From contig NZ_BJOU01000001.1 of the NCBI RefSeq assembly GCF_009932435.1, positions 1,674,001 through 1,738,000 on the forward strand: a DNA stretch of 64,000 nt. The letters run 5' to 3'. The notes under the pieces were generated by a model. It ran no database searches. It worked only from the letters and a program-made list of their open reading frames with translations, and was not told the origin of the DNA. The DNA comes from Gordonia crocea. GTDB taxonomy: Bacteria; Actinomycetota; Actinomycetes; Mycobacteriales; Mycobacteriaceae. Of the stretch, positions 37,992-47,277 are shown piece by piece. Made by a program: the position numbers and the translations under genes. Every line of letters starts with the position of its first letter. Positions within the stretch are counted from its first letter, which is position 1.

Positions 37992-40900
37992 GTGACCGAA
38001 AACGGGTCGCCGACCGACGCAAACGCGCCGGTCCAGGCAACAGAACTTCCCGACAAGATGCGCGTGCACGCACTGGCCCGGCTGTTGGGAGCCACCAGCC
38101 GCGACGTGCTCACCCACCTCGAGGCCCTCGGGTCCGCGGTGCGCAGCGCTTCTGCCACCATCGACCGGGCCCTGGCCGAACAGGTCGTGCAGCGCGTGGG
38201 CGGCCTGCCCGCCGCCGAGGCGGAGCCGACCCAGGGCGAGTCGACCCCGGTTGAGGCGAGCCCGGTTGAGGAGACCGCCGCCGCCGAACCCGCCGACACC
38301 CTGTTCTCAGCGGCTGCCGCGATCACCCACGCGCCGATTCAGGCCCAGGCCCCGGCCGCCACCAACCCGCTGTTCCTGCCCCCGCAGGCACCCGAGCCGG
38401 CGCCCGTCGTCGACGAACCCGCCAAGGATGCGGACCGCGGCACCGGCGATGACGATTCGACGGTCGTCGCCGACGAGGCCGACTCGCAGGGCGAGGGCAC
38501 CGATTCCGACGATGATTCCGGCGAGCAGCCCAACCGGGCCCGCCGCCGGCGCCGTGGCCGCCGTGGCCGTGGCCGTGGCCGCGGCGAGTCCGCCGACGCG
38601 AACGTCGAGGGAACCGACGAGAAGTCGGCCGACGACGATCAGCAGTCCTCCTCCGACGAGTCCGGTGAGTCCGGCGGTGACAAGGATGCCCGGCAGAAGC
38701 GCCGCGGTGCCGATAAAGACGCCGCCGCCGCCAAGGACGCCGCCGACAACGACGACAACGACGCTGCCGACGACTCCGCCGGTGACGACGATTCCGCCGA
38801 GGACGGCGAAGGGTCGTCGACGCGCCGCCGTCGTCGCCGCCGCCGTCGCAAGGGCACCGGTGAGGGTTCGGACGAGGCGTCCTCCTCCGACGATCCGCCG
38901 AACACCGTCATCCACGAGCGGGAGCCCCGCAGCAAGCGGGCCCGCGACGAGGTACAGGGCATTTCCGGGTCCACCCGGCTCGAGGCGAAGCGGCAGCGCC
39001 GCCGCGACGGCCGTGACGCCGGCCGCCGCCGCCCGCCGATCCTGAGCGAGTCGGAGTTCCTGGCCCGCCGCGAGTCGGTGGAGCGCGTGATGGTGGTGCG
39101 CGAGAAGGTGCACACCGCCGCCGAGCGCGACAACGGGGCGCACGAGGATTACACGCAGGTCGCCGTGCTCGAAGACGGCATCCTGGTCGAGCACTTCGTC
39201 ACCACCGCCACGTCGACGTCGATGGTCGGCAACATCTACCTGGGGCGCGTCCAGAACGTGCTCCCCGGGATGGAGGCCGCATTCGTCGACATCGGCCGCG
39301 GCCGCAACGGCGTGCTGTACGCCGGCGAGGTCAACTGGGAGGCCGCCGGCCTCGACGGCGGTTCGCGCAAGATCGAGCAGGCCCTCAAGCCCGGCGACAA
39401 CGTCCTGGTCCAGGTCTCCAAAGACCCGGTCGGCCACAAGGGCGCCCGACTGACCACCCAGATCTCGCTCGCCGGGCGCTACCTGGTGTACGTGCCGGGC
39501 GGATCGTCGACGGGGATCAGCCGCAAGCTGCCCGACGTCGAGCGCAAGCGCCTCAAGTCGATCCTGGCCAAGATCGTCCCGGAGGGCGCCGGTGTCATCA
39601 TCCGCACCGCCTCGGAGGGGATCAGCGCCGACGATCTCGAGGCCGACATCAAGCGCCTCGAAGCCCAGTGGAAGAAGATCGAGGCCCAGTCCGACGAGGC
39701 GACCGGCAAGAACGGCAAGTCGGTGGCGCCGCGCGCGCTGTACGAGGAGCCCGACCTGCTGGTCCGGGTGGTCCGCGACCTGTTCAACGAGGACTTCAAC
39801 AAGCTCGTCGTCGAAGGCGGCGGGGCATGGAACCTCGTCGAGGGTTACGTCGGCGGTGTCGCCCCGGACCTGATGGACCGGGTCGAGAAGTTTGAGAAGA
39901 CCGGGCCGGACGCACCGGACTCCTTCGTCGTGCACCGCATCGACGAGCAGCTGGCCAAGGCACTCGACCGCAAGGTCTGGTTGCCCTCGGGCGGCACGCT
40001 CATCATCGAGCACACCGAGGCGATGACCGTCATCGACGTCAACACGGGCAAGTTCACCGGCTCCGGGGGCAACCTCGAGGAGACGGTGACGCGCAACAAC
40101 CTGGAGGCGGCCGAGGAGATCGTGCGCCAGATGCGGCTGCGCGACCTGGGCGGCATGATCGTCGTCGACTTCATCGACATGGTCCTCGAATCCAACCGGG
40201 ACCTGGTCTTGCGCCGGCTCACCGAGTCGTTGGCCCGTGACCGGACCCGCCACCAGGTGTCCGAGGTGACGTCGCTGGGGCTGGTGCAGATGACCCGCAA
40301 GCGGCTCGGCACCGGGCTGCTCGAGGCGTTCTCGACGACGTGTACCCATTGCGGTGGCCGTGGCCTCATCGTCCACGCCGACCCGGTTGAGGTCCGCCCG
40401 ACCGAGGAGAGCCCCCGCGGCGAGAGTTCGCGCCGCTCGCGCCGCCGCAAGGGCAAGTCGGAGCCGGCACCCGCCGCCGAGGCCAAGGCGCCCGCGCACA
40501 ACCCGGCCGAGCACCCGCTCTTCCGGGCCATGCACGCCCACATCCACGAGCACGACGAGGGTGACGACGTCGAGATCGTCGAGACCGTGGCGGTCGAAGC
40601 CGAGGAAGCCGAGGCGCCCGCCGTCGAGACTCCCGACGTCGAGATCGTCGAGGCCGAGGTCGAGGTCGAGGTCGTCGAGGAGTCGACGGAGCCTCAGGCG
40701 GCAGTGTCTAAGGCCCCCGAGCCCAAGAACGCTGAGCCCACGGCCGCCGAGCCGAAGGTCGACGAGCCCACGAGCACTGGGCCCGTGGCCAAGACCCGGC
40801 ACCGCCGGGTGCGGCGCGCGCCGGTGTCGACGGGGTCGGGGACCACGATCGTGATCGGCGCCGACGAGCATGAGGATTCCCCGGCGACCACGACGACGAC

Positions 40901-41012
40901 CACGGCCGGCCCCGCGTCGGCCGCCCCGGTCGACGAGGTGGTCGCGGTCGTGCGCCGGCCCCGCCGACGCGCTGCCAGCCGGCCGTCGGGGGCACCGCAG
41001 CACGAGGGGTGA
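37992..41012 (+). CDS. rne: ribonuclease E/G
   Basis: 1,006-residue endoribonuclease that initiates mRNA decay and rRNA/tRNA processing. The N-terminal ~330 residues are low-complexity acidic and Arg-rich ([20 protein letters not shown]), typical of actinobacterial RNase E, with a short RVHALARLLGATSRDVLTHL segment at the start. The catalytic core follows: S1 domain GNIYLGRVQNVLPGMEAAFVD, the catalytic Asp residues in MTVIDVNTGKFTG and MIVVDFIDM, and the zinc-link Cys pair in STTCTHCGGRGL. An acidic, disordered C-terminal scaffold tail completes it. TAGGAGAA before GTG at 37992 fixes the start; the frame is open 15 bases further up. Confidence 0.95.
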   Translation: MTENGSPTDANAPVQATELPDKMRVHALARLLGATSRDVLTHLEALGSAVRSASATIDRALAEQVVQRVGGLPAAEAEPTQGESTPVEASPVEETAAAEPADTLFSAAAAITHAPIQAQAPAATNPLFLPPQAPEPAPVVDEPAKDADRGTGDDDSTVVADEADSQGEGTDSDDDSGEQPNRARRRRRGRRGRGRGRGESADANVEGTDEKSADDDQQSSSDESGESGGDKDARQKRRGADKDAAAAKDAADNDDNDAADDSAGDDDSAEDGEGSSTRRRRRRRRRKGTGEGSDEASSSDDPPNTVIHEREPRSKRARDEVQGISGSTRLEAKRQRRRDGRDAGRRRPPILSESEFLARRESVERVMVVREKVHTAAERDNGAHEDYTQVAVLEDGILVEHFVTTATSTSMVGNIYLGRVQNVLPGMEAAFVDIGRGRNGVLYAGEVNWEAAGLDGGSRKIEQALKPGDNVLVQVSKDPVGHKGARLTTQISLAGRYLVYVPGGSSTGISRKLPDVERKRLKSILAKIVPEGAGVIIRTASEGISADDLEADIKRLEAQWKKIEAQSDEATGKNGKSVAPRALYEEPDLLVRVVRDLFNEDFNKLVVEGGGAWNLVEGYVGGVAPDLMDRVEKFEKTGPDAPDSFVVHRIDEQLAKALDRKVWLPSGGTLIIEHTEAMTVIDVNTGKFTGSGGNLEETVTRNNLEAAEEIVRQMRLRDLGGMIVVDFIDMVLESNRDLVLRRLTESLARDRTRHQVSEVTSLGLVQMTRKRLGTGLLEAFSTTCTHCGGRGLIVHADPVEVRPTEESPRGESSRRSRRRKGKSEPAPAAEAKAPAHNPAEHPLFRAMHAHIHEHDEGDDVEIVETVAVEAEEAEAPAVETPDVEIVEAEVEVEVVEESTEPQAAVSKAPEPKNAEPTAAEPKVDEPTSTGPVAKTRHRRVRRAPVSTGSGTTIVIGADEHEDSPATTTTTTAGPASAAPVDEVVAVVRRPRRRAASRPSGAPQHEG

Positions 41013-41110
41013 GACGGCTCACCCCTGGGCGTGGCCTGTCGGTTTGACCCGAACCAAGCTACTCCCGTAACCTTGGAAAGTCGCCTACCTGCAGCGAAAC
41101 GCGGGCAGGC

Positions 41111-41144
41111 GTTTTATCTGTGACAACGTTTTAACTGTGACAAC
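41111..41144 (+). repeat. 17-bp tandem duplication upstream of rplU
   Basis: GTTTTATCTGTGACAAC (41111-41127) is followed directly by a copy with one mismatch (41128-41144). It lies in the leader or promoter of the rplU-rpmA operon, ending 20 bases before the rplU ATG. Confidence 0.85.
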
Positions 41145-41164
41145 GAAGATTGAGGGATTACCCG

Positions 41165-41476
41165 ATGGCTACGTACGCGATCGTCAAGACCGGCGGTAAG
41201 CAGTACAAGGTCGCTGAAGGCGACGTGGTGAAGGTCGAGAAGCTCGAAGGCGAGCCCGGCAGCACCGTGCAGCTCCCCGTCGCGCTGGTCGTCGACGGTG
41301 CCAACCTGACCACCGAGGCCGACAAGCTGGCCAAGGTTTCGGTCAACGCCGAGGTCGTCGAGCACGTCAAGGGCCCGAAGATCCGGATTCACAAGTTCAA
41401 GAACAAGACCGGCTACCACAAGCGGCAGGGCCACCGTCAGCAGCTGACGGTTCTCAAGGTCACCGGAATCAAGTAG
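41165..41476 (+). CDS. rplU: 50S ribosomal protein L21
   Basis: 103-residue L21. It begins [21 protein letters not shown], the hallmark N-terminus, and ends [13 protein letters not shown]. It binds 23S rRNA. The ATG at 41165 is preceded by TGAGGG. rpmA follows after 12 bases, the universal L21-L27 pair. A 17-bp tandem duplication lies just upstream. Confidence 0.97.
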   Translation: MATYAIVKTGGKQYKVAEGDVVKVEKLEGEPGSTVQLPVALVVDGANLTTEADKLAKVSVNAEVVEHVKGPKIRIHKFKNKTGYHKRQGHRQQLTVLKVTGIK

Positions 41477-41488
41477 GAGTACCACGAC

Positions 41489-41752
41489 ATGGCACACAAG
41501 AAGGGCGCATCGAGCTCTCGCAACGGTCGCGATTCCAACGCCCAGCGCCTCGGCGTGAAGCGTTTCGGCGGCCAGAAGGTCAACGCCGGTGAGATCCTGG
41601 TCCGCCAGCGCGGCACCCACTTCCACCCGGGCGTGAACGTCGGCCGTGGCGGCGACGACACCCTGTTCGCCCTCGCGGCGGGCGCGGTCGAGTTCGGCAC
41701 CAAGCGCGGACGCAAGACCGTCAACATCGTCCCGGATACCGCTTCGGTCTGA
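41489..41752 (+). CDS. rpmA: 50S ribosomal protein L27
   Basis: 87-residue L27, whose N-terminal tail reaches the peptidyl-transferase centre. The sequence [27 protein letters not shown] is diagnostic. There is no N-terminal cleavage extension of the Firmicutes type. TAGGAG lies in the L21-L27 gap. A strong terminator follows at 41771. Confidence 0.98.
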   Translation: MAHKKGASSSRNGRDSNAQRLGVKRFGGQKVNAGEILVRQRGTHFHPGVNVGRGGDDTLFALAAGAVEFGTKRGRKTVNIVPDTASV

Positions 41753-41770
41753 TCCGGGCGCATAAGCTCT

Positions 41771-41817
41771 CACACAGGGCGGGCGGGGATCACCGATCCC
41801 TTTGCCCGCCCTGTGTG
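41771..41817 (+). terminator. intrinsic terminator after rpmA
   Basis: A 14-bp perfect stem (CACACAGGGCGGGC at 41771-41784 with its complement at 41804-41817) holds an inner GGGAT/ATCCC hairpin. It lies 18 bases after rpmA and is followed by a T-rich CATTTC. Confidence 0.85.
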
Positions 41818-41862
41818 CATTTCACCCACACCGCGATTCCCACGACTGGCTAGGAGGCACCG

Positions 41863-43389
41863 ATGTCGCGCTTCGTCGACCGGGTGACGATCCACGTGAC
41901 CGCCGGCAACGGCGGCCACGGGTGCTCGTCGGTGCACCGCGAGAAGTTCAAGCCGCTCGGCGGCCCCGACGGCGGTAACGGGGGCCGTGGCGGCGACGTG
42001 CGGCTCGTCGTCGATCCCCAGGTCCACACGCTGCTCGACTTCCACTTCCGCCCGCATGCGAGCGCCGGCAACGGCACCCCCGGGATGGGCGACAACCGCA
42101 ACGGCGCCAACGGGGGCGATCTGGAGCTGGCCGTCCCCGACGGCACCGTCATCCTGGATCCGGATGGCGAGATCCTCGCCGACCTCGTCGGCGCCGGGAC
42201 CACCTTCGTCGCCGCACAGGGCGGCCGTGGCGGGCTGGGGAACGCGGCACTGGCGTCGAAGGCCCGCAAGGCGCCCGGATTCGCCCTGCTCGGCGAGCCC
42301 GGGCAGGAGCGCGAACTCGTCCTGGAGCTGAAGTCGGTCGCCGACGTCGGACTGGTCGGCTTCCCGTCGGCCGGCAAGTCGTCGTTGGTGTCGGTGTTGT
42401 CGGCGGCGAAGCCGAAGATCGCCGACTACCCGTTCACCACCTTGGCGCCCAACCTCGGCGTGGTGCAGACCGTGCCCGCCCGCGGGGGCGAGCGCGCCTC
42501 GGCCATCGACACCTTCACCATCGCCGACGTGCCCGGACTGATCCCGGGGGCCTCGTCGGGCCGGGGCCTCGGGCTGGACTTCCTGCGCCACATCGAGCGC
42601 TGTGCGGTGCTGGCCCACGTCGTGGATTGCGCGACGCTGGAGCCCGGTCGCGACCCGGTCTCCGACATCGAGGCGCTGGAGGCGGAACTGGCCGCCTACC
42701 AACCCGCGCTCGACGACGACCACGGTCTCGGCGACCTCGCGCAGCGGCCCCGGATCATCATCTTGAACAAGGTGGACATCCCCGAGGCGTCCGAACTCGC
42801 CGACATCGTCGAACCGGACCTGGAGAAGTTCGGTTGGCCGATTTACCGCGTGTCGGCGGTGAGCCACGACGGGCTGCGCGAACTGGTCTTCGCGTTGGCC
42901 AAGCAGGTGCGCGACTACCGCGAGGCGAACCCCAAGCAGGAGGCGCGCCGCGCCGTCATCCGACCCAAGGCCGTCGACGCCGCCGACTTCAGCGTCGAAC
43001 CCGACCCCGAGGTCCCGGGCGGTTTCATCGTCCGAGGCGAGCGGCCGGAGCGGTGGATCCGCCAGACCCAGTTCGACAACGACGAGGCCGTGGGCTACCT
43101 GGCCGATCGGCTCAACCGCCTCGGCGTCGAGGAGGAACTGGAGCGACTCGGCGCCGAGCCGGGCGCCCCGGTCACCGTCGGCGACGTGTCCTTCGACTGG
43201 GAGCCGTCGACGCCGACCAGCGACAGCTTGCCGGTATCCGGTCGCGGTACCGACATCCGCCTGGACCGCCCCGATCGGATCGGCGCGGCGGAGCGCAAGG
43301 CGGCCCGCAAGCTGCGGCGCCAACACCACGACGAATGGGATCCGACCCTTCCCGACGAGGACGGGGACGGGTCCGAGGACCAGTCGTGA
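41863..43389 (+). CDS. obg: Obg family GTPase
   Basis: 508-residue ribosome-assembly and stress-response GTPase. The glycine-rich Obg domain covers residues 1-158 ([25 protein letters not shown]). The G domain follows with G1 FPSAGKSS, G3 DVPG and G4 NKVD. A C-terminal OCT-type domain runs from about residue 360 ([19 protein letters not shown]), followed by a charged tail. GGAGG precedes the ATG. Its stop overlaps the proB GTG by four bases, giving an obg-proB unit. Confidence 0.96.
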   Translation: MSRFVDRVTIHVTAGNGGHGCSSVHREKFKPLGGPDGGNGGRGGDVRLVVDPQVHTLLDFHFRPHASAGNGTPGMGDNRNGANGGDLELAVPDGTVILDPDGEILADLVGAGTTFVAAQGGRGGLGNAALASKARKAPGFALLGEPGQERELVLELKSVADVGLVGFPSAGKSSLVSVLSAAKPKIADYPFTTLAPNLGVVQTVPARGGERASAIDTFTIADVPGLIPGASSGRGLGLDFLRHIERCAVLAHVVDCATLEPGRDPVSDIEALEAELAAYQPALDDDHGLGDLAQRPRIIILNKVDIPEASELADIVEPDLEKFGWPIYRVSAVSHDGLRELVFALAKQVRDYREANPKQEARRAVIRPKAVDAADFSVEPDPEVPGGFIVRGERPERWIRQTQFDNDEAVGYLADRLNRLGVEEELERLGAEPGAPVTVGDVSFDWEPSTPTSDSLPVSGRGTDIRLDRPDRIGAAERKAARKLRRQHHDEWDPTLPDEDGDGSEDQS

Positions 43390-44516
43390 GTTCGGCCGCG
43401 TCGTCGGTGTCGCGGACGAGGGCAACGATCGCCGGTGCGCGGAGCGTGGTCGTCAAGATCGGTTCGGCCGCGCTGACCGACCTCGACGAGGGGCTCGACA
43501 CCGCCCGCCTGGACCGGCTGGCCGACGCCCTCGAGTCCCGGATGCGCGCGGGCACGGACGTGATCGTCGTGTCCTCGGGCGCGATCGGCGCCGGCTTGGC
43601 GCCGTTGGGCCTGCGTAAACGGCCTGCGGACCTGGCGACCAAACAGGCCGCGGCCAGTGTCGGGCAGCTGGCGCTGGCGCACGCCTGGGGCACCTCGTTC
43701 GCGCGGTACGACCGGGTCGTCGGCCAAGTGCTGCTGACCGCCCACGACATTTCCCGCCGCTCCCACCACGCCAACGCCCAGCGGACGCTGGACCGGTTGC
43801 GATCGCTGCGCGCGGTCGCGGTGGTGAACGAGAACGACGCGGTGGCGACCAACGAGATCCGCTTCGGCGACAACGACCGACTCGCCGCGCTCGTGGCGCA
43901 CCTGGCCGGCGCCGAGGCCCTCGTGCTGCTGTCGGATATCGACGGGCTCTACGACGGCGATCCGCGCAAGGCCACCGCCGACCGACCGGTCCGGTTCATC
44001 GAGGAGGTGGCCGGTCCGGCCGACCTCGACGGGGTGATCGCCGGAACGGGCGGTTCCCTGGGCACCGGCGGCATGGCCTCGAAGCTCGCCGCGGCCCGGC
44101 TCGCCGCCGACGGCGGGATCCCGGTATTGCTGGCCGCCGCCGACGATGCCGCCACCGCTCTGCGCGACGCGTCGGTGGGCACCGTGTTCGCCGCGAGCGG
44201 GGAGCGGATGTCCGCGCGGCGCTTCTGGCTGCGCCACGCCGCCGAGACCCACGGCCGACTCGTCCTCGACGACGGGGCGGTGGCGGCGGTACAGCGCCGC
44301 CGCTCGCTGCTGGCGGCGGGGATCGTCGGGGTGACCGGTGTGTTCTCCGCCGGCGACGTCGTCGAGCTGGTCGACCAATCCGGCCAGCTGTGCGCGCGTG
44401 GTGTCGTCGGTTTCGGTACCGATGAGGTGACCGCGATGATGGGCCGTTCGAGTTCGGATCTCCCGTCGCAGATGCACGGCGCGGTGGTGCACGCCGACGA
44501 CCTGGCCCTGATCTGA
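43386..44516 (+). CDS. proB: glutamate 5-kinase
   Basis: 376-residue enzyme catalysing the first step of proline synthesis. The amino-acid kinase domain shows [21 protein letters not shown], the NENDAVA segment, and [17 protein letters not shown]-terminal PUA domain ([24 protein letters not shown]) is present. GTG at 43386 overlaps the obg stop (GTGA). The frame is open far upstream only as a shadow of obg. Its TGA shares one base with the rsmD ATG, an unusual partner compared with M. tuberculosis. Confidence 0.95.
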   Translation: MSSAASSVSRTRATIAGARSVVVKIGSAALTDLDEGLDTARLDRLADALESRMRAGTDVIVVSSGAIGAGLAPLGLRKRPADLATKQAAASVGQLALAHAWGTSFARYDRVVGQVLLTAHDISRRSHHANAQRTLDRLRSLRAVAVVNENDAVATNEIRFGDNDRLAALVAHLAGAEALVLLSDIDGLYDGDPRKATADRPVRFIEEVAGPADLDGVIAGTGGSLGTGGMASKLAAARLAADGGIPVLLAAADDAATALRDASVGTVFAASGERMSARRFWLRHAAETHGRLVLDDGAVAAVQRRRSLLAAGIVGVTGVFSAGDVVELVDQSGQLCARGVVGFGTDEVTAMMGRSSSDLPSQMHGAVVHADDLALI

Positions 44517-45088
44517 TGCCTCGGATCATTGCCGGGGAGTGGGGCGGCCGCCGGCTGGTGGTGGCCTCGGACGCGACCCGGCCCACCTCCGACCGGGTTC
44601 GTGAGGCGCTGTTCGCCGCGCTGGAGTCCCGTGTCGACCTTACCGACATGACCGTCGTGGACCTGTTCGCCGGCACCGGCGCCCTGGGCCTGGAGGCGGT
44701 GTCCCGCGGCGCGGCGAGCGCGGTGCTCGTCGACGCGGATCGCCGTGCGGTGGATGGACTCAAACGCAACGTCGCAGCATGTGGTGCGGAGCAACGCGTC
44801 CGCGTCGTCGCCGCGACGGCGACGGACTTTCTGCGCGCTGCGGGGGAGCAGCGCTACGACCTGGTCTTCTGCGATCCGCCCTACGACCTGGCCGACGACG
44901 AGTTGGCGCAGGTGTTGGCCTTGGTGGGAGAGCACCTGGGCGACGGCTATCTGGTGCTCGAGCGCGCCAAGCGCGCAGCGCCCACCGTGTGGCCGTCGAC
45001 GCTGTCGCCGGTGTTGGCCAAGAGGTACGGCGACACAAGGGTGGAATGGGCTCAGTCGTGCAGCGATTCGGATGCGGCCACCTCCTAA
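44516..45088 (+). CDS. rsmD: 16S rRNA (guanine966-N2)-methyltransferase
   Basis: 190-residue SAM-dependent methyltransferase acting on the small ribosomal subunit. The start PRIIAGEWGGRRL and the RPTSDRVREALFAAL segment are typical of RsmD. The SAM site is VVDLFAGTGALGLEA and the catalytic motif FCDPPYDL. It begins within the proB stop (TGATG). Its TAA stop forms the first three bases of the TAAGAT -10 box of the next gene. Confidence 0.94.
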   Translation: MPRIIAGEWGGRRLVVASDATRPTSDRVREALFAALESRVDLTDMTVVDLFAGTGALGLEAVSRGAASAVLVDADRRAVDGLKRNVAACGAEQRVRVVAATATDFLRAAGEQRYDLVFCDPPYDLADDELAQVLALVGEHLGDGYLVLERAKRAAPTVWPSTLSPVLAKRYGDTRVEWAQSCSDSDAATS

Positions 45089-45091
45089 GAT
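45086..45091 (+). promoter_or_regulatory. -10 box overlapping the rsmD stop codon
   Basis: TAAGAT, whose first three bases are the rsmD stop codon, ends six bases before the ATG of the NHL-repeat gene. This fits an internal leaderless promoter for the NHL-GH125-coaD genes. Confidence 0.5.
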
Positions 45092-45097
45092 CGGCGT

Positions 45098-45928
45098 ATG
45101 CGTCGCTATTCCACTCCGCTCACGCTGCCGTTCCCCGGGCTCGGCCGTCCGCACGGCCTCGCCATCGACGCGCGCGGCGGGTTGTTGGTCACCGACTACG
45201 AACCTGATCCTGACGCGCCGCCGGGACTGGGTGTCACCAAGTGGGGGCGGCTCAGCCGGGTCCCGGCGGAGGGGGGTGCGCCGACGACGATCATGGACAC
45301 CCTCGGCATGCCCGACGGGGTGGCCGCCGGTGCCGCGGGCGAAATCTACGTGGCCGACAACAACTCATCCAGCCTGGTGGTCTCGGCCAACGCGACGGTG
45401 TCGCTGTGGCCCAGTGTCGGGCCCGACCGGAAACCCTGCGGTGTCGCCGTCGGGCCGGACGGTGCGGTCTACGCCGTGTATCACCCGGGGTTCACGCGCG
45501 GCGAGGGGCGCGGCGGGGTGCTGCGGCTGGCGGACAAGAAATCGGTGTTCGGCAAGGCCAAGCACGTCCGGCTGCCGATTGACGTCCGGTTTCCCGGTGG
45601 CATGGCCGTCGACGCGGCGGGAGTGGTCTACGTCGTCGACGGGCGCGTCGTGAAACGGTGGGCACCGGGGGAGCCCGGCGCCACCACGCTGCCGTTCACC
45701 GGGCTGAACTTTCCGTCCGCGGTCGCGGTGGACTCGGTTGGCGCCGTCTATGTCAGCGACATGGGCGACGACCCCAAGGTGGTGGTCCTGGAGCAGGCGA
45801 CCGGTGAACAGCACCGGTTGCCCGTCGAGGGGCTCGGGGCGCCGCGCGGAATCGCCATTGACGCGGCCGGCGACGTCATCATCGCCGATTCGGCGCAGCG
45901 CCGAATCGTCGTCGTCCCGCCCGGATGA
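45098..45928 (+). CDS. NHL-repeat / SMP-30-like beta-propeller protein
   Basis: 276-residue soluble beta-propeller. About six blades repeat the pattern G-hydrophobic-A-hydrophobic-D (GLAIDARGGLLVTD, GVAAGAAGEIYVADN, GVAVGPDGAVYAV, GMAVDAAGVVYVVD, AVAVDSVGAVYVSDMG, GIAIDAAGDVIIAD), close to NHL repeats like the PknD sensor but with no kinase or membrane part. There is no signal peptide, so it is probably cytoplasmic. It is coupled to the following GH125 gene by ATGA and may bind or process the same sugar. Enzyme (lactonase-like) or scaffold cannot be decided. Confidence 0.8.
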   Translation: MRRYSTPLTLPFPGLGRPHGLAIDARGGLLVTDYEPDPDAPPGLGVTKWGRLSRVPAEGGAPTTIMDTLGMPDGVAAGAAGEIYVADNNSSSLVVSANATVSLWPSVGPDRKPCGVAVGPDGAVYAVYHPGFTRGEGRGGVLRLADKKSVFGKAKHVRLPIDVRFPGGMAVDAAGVVYVVDGRVVKRWAPGEPGATTLPFTGLNFPSAVAVDSVGAVYVSDMGDDPKVVVLEQATGEQHRLPVEGLGAPRGIAIDAAGDVIIADSAQRRIVVVPPG

Positions 45929-47277
45929 GTGCGGCGCCCGGTCGTCGGCCCGATCCCGACGACTTGCTGCCGCCGCCGGTGCTGGCGCGGTGGTCGCGCC
46001 GCGTCGCCGACGCCGCCGGACCCGACTGTGCCGACCTGTTCGCCGCCGCCGCCCGGCGCACGCTGGCCCGCACCCTGCACCGCCTCGACGACGGCAGTGT
46101 CTTCGTCATCACGGGGGACATCCCGGCGATGTGGTTGCGCGACTCCGCCACCCAGATGCGCCCCTACGTGCACTTGCTCGCCGGTGATGACGGTGGTGAA
46201 CTCGGCGCACTGGCCGAGGTCGTCGCCGGGGTGGTGCGACGGCAGTTCGCCTTCATCGCCCACGACCCCTACGCCAACGCGTTCAACGCGGCGCCGAACG
46301 GGAACTGCCACGAACCGCGCGACCTGGGCGACGACCCGTGGCTGTGGGAGCGCAAGTACGAGATCGATTCGCTGTGCTTCCCGTTCCAACTGGCCGACCA
46401 GTTGGCCGGGGCCGTCGGCGGGCGGTGGGCCGACGAGTTGTTCGGCGACGAGTTCCGGATCGCCGCCCGTGCCGCCGTCGACACGTTGACCACCGAGCTC
46501 GACCACGAGAACTCCTCGTCGTATCGGTTCGTGCGCCCCGACACGACCGCACAGGACACGTTGGCCCGCAATGGGCTCGGTGCCCCGGTGGCGGTCACCG
46601 GGATGACCTGGTCGGGGTTCCGTCCCTCCGACGACGCGTGCGTGTACGGCTACCTGGTGCCGGCGAACCTCATGGCGGCACACACCCTCGATCTCATCGC
46701 AGCGCGGTTGGGCGATGGTGAGACGGCCGCCCGGTTGGGCGATGGTGAGACTGCAGCCCGGGCCCGGCGGTTGGCCGCCGGGTTGCGCGCGGCGGTCGAC
46801 GAGCACGGCGTCGTCGACCACCCCCACCACGGCGACATCTGGGCCTATGAGGTCGACGGGCTGGGCTCGGTGCTTTGTGCCGACGACGCCAACATGCCGA
46901 GCCTGTTGTCGCTGCCGCTGGTGGCCGGTGTCGACGTCGCCGATCCGAGGTATCTGCGCACCCGCGGGTTCGTGTTGTCGCCGGACAACCCCTACTACTA
47001 CCGGGGTGCGCTGGCCGCCGGCCCGGGCAGCCCGCACACGCCGGTGGATCACGTGTGGCCGATCGCGCTGGCGGTGGCGGGACTGACCGCGACCGACCCC
47101 GACACCGCGTCGGCGATGCTGCGGACCATCGCGGCGACGACGGCGGGAACCGGTTACGTGCACGAGAGTTTCCACGTCGACGACGACAGTCGTTTCACCC
47201 GCGACTGGTTCAGCTGGGCCGACTCGATGTACTGCGAGCTCGCGCTGGCGGTCGCCGGGTACCCTCGGGCGCTATGA
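45925..47277 (+). CDS. glycoside hydrolase family 125, exo-alpha-1,6-mannosidase type
   Basis: 450-residue (alpha/alpha)6-barrel glycosidase. Family GH125 features: MWLRDSATQMRPY near residue 72, KYEIDSLCFPF near 148, TGMTWSGFRPSDDACVYGY with the probable acid Asp, DDANMPSLLSLP, and the C-terminal HESFHVDD with the probable base Glu. Known members are metal-independent inverting exo-alpha-1,6-mannosidases. No signal peptide is present, so the substrate should be intracellular manno-oligosaccharide, perhaps from lipomannan or LAM turnover (inference). A perfect in-frame duplication (RLGDGETAA twice) sits near residue 261. ATGA couplings tie it to both neighbours. Confidence 0.85.
   Translation: MSAAPGRRPDPDDLLPPPVLARWSRRVADAAGPDCADLFAAAARRTLARTLHRLDDGSVFVITGDIPAMWLRDSATQMRPYVHLLAGDDGGELGALAEVVAGVVRRQFAFIAHDPYANAFNAAPNGNCHEPRDLGDDPWLWERKYEIDSLCFPFQLADQLAGAVGGRWADELFGDEFRIAARAAVDTLTTELDHENSSSYRFVRPDTTAQDTLARNGLGAPVAVTGMTWSGFRPSDDACVYGYLVPANLMAAHTLDLIAARLGDGETAARLGDGETAARARRLAAGLRAAVDEHGVVDHPHHGDIWAYEVDGLGSVLCADDANMPSLLSLPLVAGVDVADPRYLRTRGFVLSPDNPYYYRGALAAGPGSPHTPVDHVWPIALAVAGLTATDPDTASAMLRTIAATTAGTGYVHESFHVDDDSRFTRDWFSWADSMYCELALAVAGYPRAL
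46705..46758 (+). repeat. 27-bp in-frame tandem duplication within the GH125 gene
   Basis: Two 27-bp units (46705-46731 and 46732-46758) encode RLGDGETAA twice. They differ only at three silent positions (ACG GCC GCC versus ACT GCA GCC), so the duplication is recent or being kept at the protein level. Confidence 0.9.

Noticed and set aside
41013..41164. L21 ribosomal leader RNA
   Set aside because: Known L21 autoregulatory leaders are from Firmicutes, and no matching fold could be drawn here beyond the 17-bp duplication.
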